Notes under the pieces: generated by a model
Database searches by the model: none
What the model saw: the letters and a program-made list of their open reading frames with translations, nothing else
What the model was told of the DNA's origin: nothing
Made by a program: the position numbers and the translations under genes
Assembly: GCA_041390125.1 (NCBI GenBank)
Contig: JAWKQN010000017.1
Location: 1-64,000 of the forward strand
Direction: 5' to 3'
DNA: 64,000 nucleotides
DNA from: Gemmatimonadota bacterium
Lineage (GTDB): Bacteria; Gemmatimonadota; Gemmatimonadetes; Longimicrobiales; Gaopeijiaceae
Part shown: positions 61,257-64,000 of the stretch, in pieces
Numbering within the stretch: position 1 is the first letter of the stretch
How the letters are laid out: every line of letters begins with the position of its first letter

Positions 61257-64000
61257 ATGTCCCGGATCGAAGTAGTACGTCTTCTCTGCTTTCTCGTGGG
61301 GGCGCTCGGATGCATGGCGTCCCCCGATCCCCTCCAGGCCCAGACCGGGGCAGTCACCGGTGTGGTCACCACGACGGAGGGTCGCCCGTTGCAGAGCGCC
61401 CAGGTGGTGATCGAAGGCCTGCAGATCGGAGGCCTGTCCAATGCCCAGGGCCGCTATCTGGTGCAGAACGTGCCCGTGGGTCAGCAGCGCATCACCATCG
61501 AGCGCATCGGGTTCCGGCCTGTGACGCAGACCGTCGAGGTTCGACCCGGCGAGACGGCGGTGGCGGACTTCCAGCTCGAGGAGCGCGCCATCTCCATGGA
61601 GGGGATCGTCGTGACGGGAGTCGCTGCCGAGACCCCGGAAACCCAGCTTCCCTTCACGGTCGAACGGGTGGACGTGGATGAGATCACGAAGATCCAGACC
61701 GTGAACGTGGCTGGCCTGCTCCAGGCCAAGGTGCCCGGAGCCAAGGTCGTCCAGGGCTCCGGCGCACCCGGCAGCGAGCCGTCCTTCCAGTTGCGCGGTC
61801 CCACCAGCATCACCGGAAGCCAGTCGCCCCTGGTCGTCATCGACGGGGTCATCACGAACGGGGGGATCGCCGACATCGACCCTGCGGACGTGGAGAGCAT
61901 GGAGGTCGTGAAGGGCGCGGCCGCGGCCGCCCTCTACGGGTCGCGCGCCTCGGCCGGGGTGGTGCAGATCACCACACGCTCGGGTGCCAACCTCGCCGAC
62001 GGGCAGACCCAGTTCACCTTCCGAAGCTCGTTCCAGTCGAACTCGATCGAGCACTATCCAGGCGTGCCGTTCCATCATCAGTGGATGATGAACGCCGATC
62101 AGACGCAGATCCTCGACCGCAACGGAAACCCCATCACCTTCCCGCGCGATGGGGCGCCAGCGTTGAACGACGGCGGCAACGGGCGGAACGCGTTCACCAC
62201 GTTCATGCTGAACCCGTATCCCGCCGAGCTTCCCCTGCGCGATCCGATGAAGCAGTTCTTCAACCCGGGCAACCGCATCACGAACTACGTGGCCATCGGC
62301 GGCAACGAGGGCAACACGAACTACCGTCTCTCCTTCGACTACACGAACGAGGAGGGGGCCATCCAGCTTGCGCAGGGCCTCGAGCAGTTCAACGCGCGCC
62401 TCAACGTAGGCCAGCGCTTCGGGCAGTTCGACATCGCCGCGCAGGCATACTTCGCCAAGCGGGACCGGGGGCTGTTCGACGAGGGCGGGGGTGGAATCAT
62501 CCGTGGACTGACCTTCACGACGGCCGCGGCGGACCTGACGCGGATCGACCCGGCAACGGGAGACGTGGCCCACATCGGTGAGCCGATCAATCAGGGCAAC
62601 GTCACCCGCAATCCCCTGTACGACCTGCTGAACACCACCAACGAAGAGAGCAGGGTGCGTGGCCTCGGGGGCCTGGACGTCAACTGGTCTCCACTCACGT
62701 GGCTGTCCTTCCAAGCGAACGGAAGCTTCGATCGCATCGAGACGGACACGCACTTCTACCAGCGTCCAGGACTTCTGCGTCCGTTCAACACCCCCGCCAC
62801 CGGCAGTATCTCCGACGCGAACGACGTTCGCCTCGAAATGAATGCCTCCGCGACGGCAGCGATGACGTTCCAGGTCGGTGAGGACCTGACCGTCCGGAGC
62901 CGGCTTCGCTACCTCCTCGAGTCTCTCGACGAGAGCGGCTTCAGTGTGAGCGGGAACAACCTCCCGGTGGCGAACGTCGAGCGTATCTCGCTCATCGGCG
63001 GTACCCCGACGCTCGACTCGTACAATCGGCAGGTCCGGTCGATGGGCTTCTTCGCCATCAGCTCGTTCGTGTACAAGGACCGGTACATCTTCGACGTGCT
63101 CGGCCGGCGAGACGGCAGCTCGCTCTTCGGCGCAGAGGAGCGCTGGCAGAACTACTATCGCTTCAGCGCCGCGTGGCGCCTGTCCGCCGAACCGTGGTTC
63201 AACGTGGACTGGCTCACGGAGCTGAAGCCGCGCTACTCGATCGGGACCGCAGGCGGGCGGCCCAGCTTCAACGCCCAGTACCAGACCTATGCCGTGACCG
63301 CCGGCGCGATCGCGCCGCGGACACTGGGGAACAGCCAGTTGAAGCCGGAGCTTGCCACCGAGCAGGAGTTCGGGCTGGATGCCGTCATCGCGGAGCGGTT
63401 CCGGATCCAGGCCAACTACGTGGATACGAAGGTGGAGGACGCGCTTCTGTTGGTGCCGTTGCCGTCTGTGGCCGGCTTCGAGAACCAATGGCGCAACGGT
63501 GCCACGATCGAGTCCAACTCCCGTGAGCTGGCCCTCGAGGCGTCGCTGATCGAACGGTCGGATCTGCTCTGGACGGCCCGCCTCAACCTGGATCGGACCC
63601 GTACGAAGATCACGAAGTTGAACGTTGCGCCGTATCGGATCTCCGACTACCGGGCCGGCCTCTACATCCGTGAGGGCGAGACGCTGGGGTCCTACTACGG
63701 GCACAAGTGGCCGACGTCGTGCGCAGAGCTCGCGGCGGGCACCGACTGCGGGCAATTCCAGGTGAACGACGATGGGTATCTCGTCTATGTCGGAACCGGC
63801 AACAGCTGGACGGAAGGAAAGAGCAAGAACCTCTGGGGGACGACCGGCGAGGTGAACGGGGTCAACTACAGCTGGGGTCTGCCGATCGGACCGCTCAATT
63901 CAGGATACAACCCTCCCGACCAGAAGCTCGGCGACAGCGAGCCGTCGCTGAACGCCAGCTTCCTGCAGAACCTGGAGTGGAAGAACTTCGGATTCACCGT
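61257..64000 (+). CDS. SusC/RagA-like TonB-dependent receptor (partial, runs off right edge)
   Basis: The first 914 residues of an outer-membrane receptor; no stop is reached. Signal peptide to about residue 29 (ends PLQAQ), then a carboxypeptidase-regulatory beta domain (GAVTGVVTTTEGRPLQSAQV, to ERIGFRPVTQTVEV), then the TonB plug (LVVIDGVITNGGIADIDPAD, MEVVKGAAAAALYGSRASAG with the SusC-type GSRA signature, VVQITTRSG). The beta-barrel begins about residue 240. No clear TonB box is resolved. AAAGGAG eight bases before the ATG supports the start. SusC proteins import glycans or peptides bound by a SusD-type lipoprotein; a SusD gene is expected just beyond the window. Confidence 0.93.
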   Translation, partial: MSRIEVVRLLCFLVGALGCMASPDPLQAQTGAVTGVVTTTEGRPLQSAQVVIEGLQIGGLSNAQGRYLVQNVPVGQQRITIERIGFRPVTQTVEVRPGETAVADFQLEERAISMEGIVVTGVAAETPETQLPFTVERVDVDEITKIQTVNVAGLLQAKVPGAKVVQGSGAPGSEPSFQLRGPTSITGSQSPLVVIDGVITNGGIADIDPADVESMEVVKGAAAAALYGSRASAGVVQITTRSGANLADGQTQFTFRSSFQSNSIEHYPGVPFHHQWMMNADQTQILDRNGNPITFPRDGAPALNDGGNGRNAFTTFMLNPYPAELPLRDPMKQFFNPGNRITNYVAIGGNEGNTNYRLSFDYTNEEGAIQLAQGLEQFNARLNVGQRFGQFDIAAQAYFAKRDRGLFDEGGGGIIRGLTFTTAAADLTRIDPATGDVAHIGEPINQGNVTRNPLYDLLNTTNEESRVRGLGGLDVNWSPLTWLSFQANGSFDRIETDTHFYQRPGLLRPFNTPATGSISDANDVRLEMNASATAAMTFQVGEDLTVRSRLRYLLESLDESGFSVSGNNLPVANVERISLIGGTPTLDSYNRQVRSMGFFAISSFVYKDRYIFDVLGRRDGSSLFGAEERWQNYYRFSAAWRLSAEPWFNVDWLTELKPRYSIGTAGGRPSFNAQYQTYAVTAGAIAPRTLGNSQLKPELATEQEFGLDAVIAERFRIQANYVDTKVEDALLLVPLPSVAGFENQWRNGATIESNSRELALEASLIERSDLLWTARLNLDRTRTKITKLNVAPYRISDYRAGLYIREGETLGSYYGHKWPTSCAELAAGTDCGQFQVNDDGYLVYVGTGNSWTEGKSKNLWGTTGEVNGVNYSWGLPIGPLNSGYNPPDQKLGDSEPSLNASFLQNLEWKNFGFT

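Noticed and set aside
1..64000. tRNA, rRNA or riboswitch genes
   Set aside because: No cloverleaf-like, rRNA-like or known riboswitch sequence was recognised in any intergenic gap; thrB and the amino-acid dehydrogenase were checked for leaders without success.

Overview
This is a 64 kb stretch of a high-GC bacterial chromosome with no rRNA, tRNA, CRISPR array, integrase or insertion sequence that I can see. The gene content points most strongly to Gemmatimonadota, with Acidobacteriota as the alternative. It carries three orphan duplicated MacB/FtsX-type permeases (two with PadR repressors), a SusC/RagA-type TonB-dependent receptor, a large VPS10/sortilin-like beta-propeller exoprotein, many secreted hydrolases and lipoproteins, and a DUF1592-DUF1552-ankyrin operon. 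GTG (and some TTG) starts are common, and genes are often joined by ATGA/GTGA overlaps.

Layout. 1-2.7 kb: PadR repressor with a palindromic operator and an ADOP permease that looks internally deleted. 2.9-10.8 kb (minus): a 4-TM protein, a lipoprotein with a copper-monooxygenase-like ligand pattern, and a tight three-gene operon (ankyrin repeats, DUF1552, di-haem-type DUF1592 protein). 10.9-12.9 kb (plus): ArsR repressor, SRPBCC protein, DUF4287/DUF5655 protein, then a strongly folded intergenic element and a small unknown gene. 13-22 kb: SlyD-like FKBP, class-C beta-lactamase-like hydrolase, nitroreductase, lipoproteins, DUF885 protein, HEAT-like membrane protein and secreted amidohydrolase. 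22-30 kb: M28 peptidase, Ser/Thr kinase with TPRs, a zinc-ribbon SDR with a remodelled active site, and an amino-acid dehydrogenase. 29.7-33 kb: thrB-thrC followed directly by a VapBC-like module. 33-42 kb: creatininase, SDR, lipoprotein, a decapitated DUF4143 gene, isoaspartyl peptidase, ketopantoate reductase, a PHP-like secreted hydrolase behind a tandem octamer repeat, and an M3 oligopeptidase. 42-47 kb (minus): M24 peptidase and VPS10-like protein. 47-53 kb: two divergent ADOP permeases around a PadR gene and a nested palindrome. 53-61 kb: DUF1028 protein, lipoprotein, quinone oxidoreductase, an AAA+/release-factor chimera, HupE-like protein and PpiC-like isomerase. 61.3-64 kb: a SusC-like receptor running off the right edge.

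How the parts fit. The secreted peptidases, amidohydrolases and TonB receptor fit a heterotrophic peptide/polymer-scavenging life style. The PadR/ArsR units are small autoregulated stress or efflux circuits. The most unusual gene is at 56279-58969: a ClpA/ClpB-like double AAA+ ATPase fused in frame to a class-I release factor (RF2-like) scaffold from which the peptidyl-hydrolysing GGQ domain is missing. This suggests a ribosome-directed protein remodelling or rescue factor and is the best candidate here for an undescribed system.
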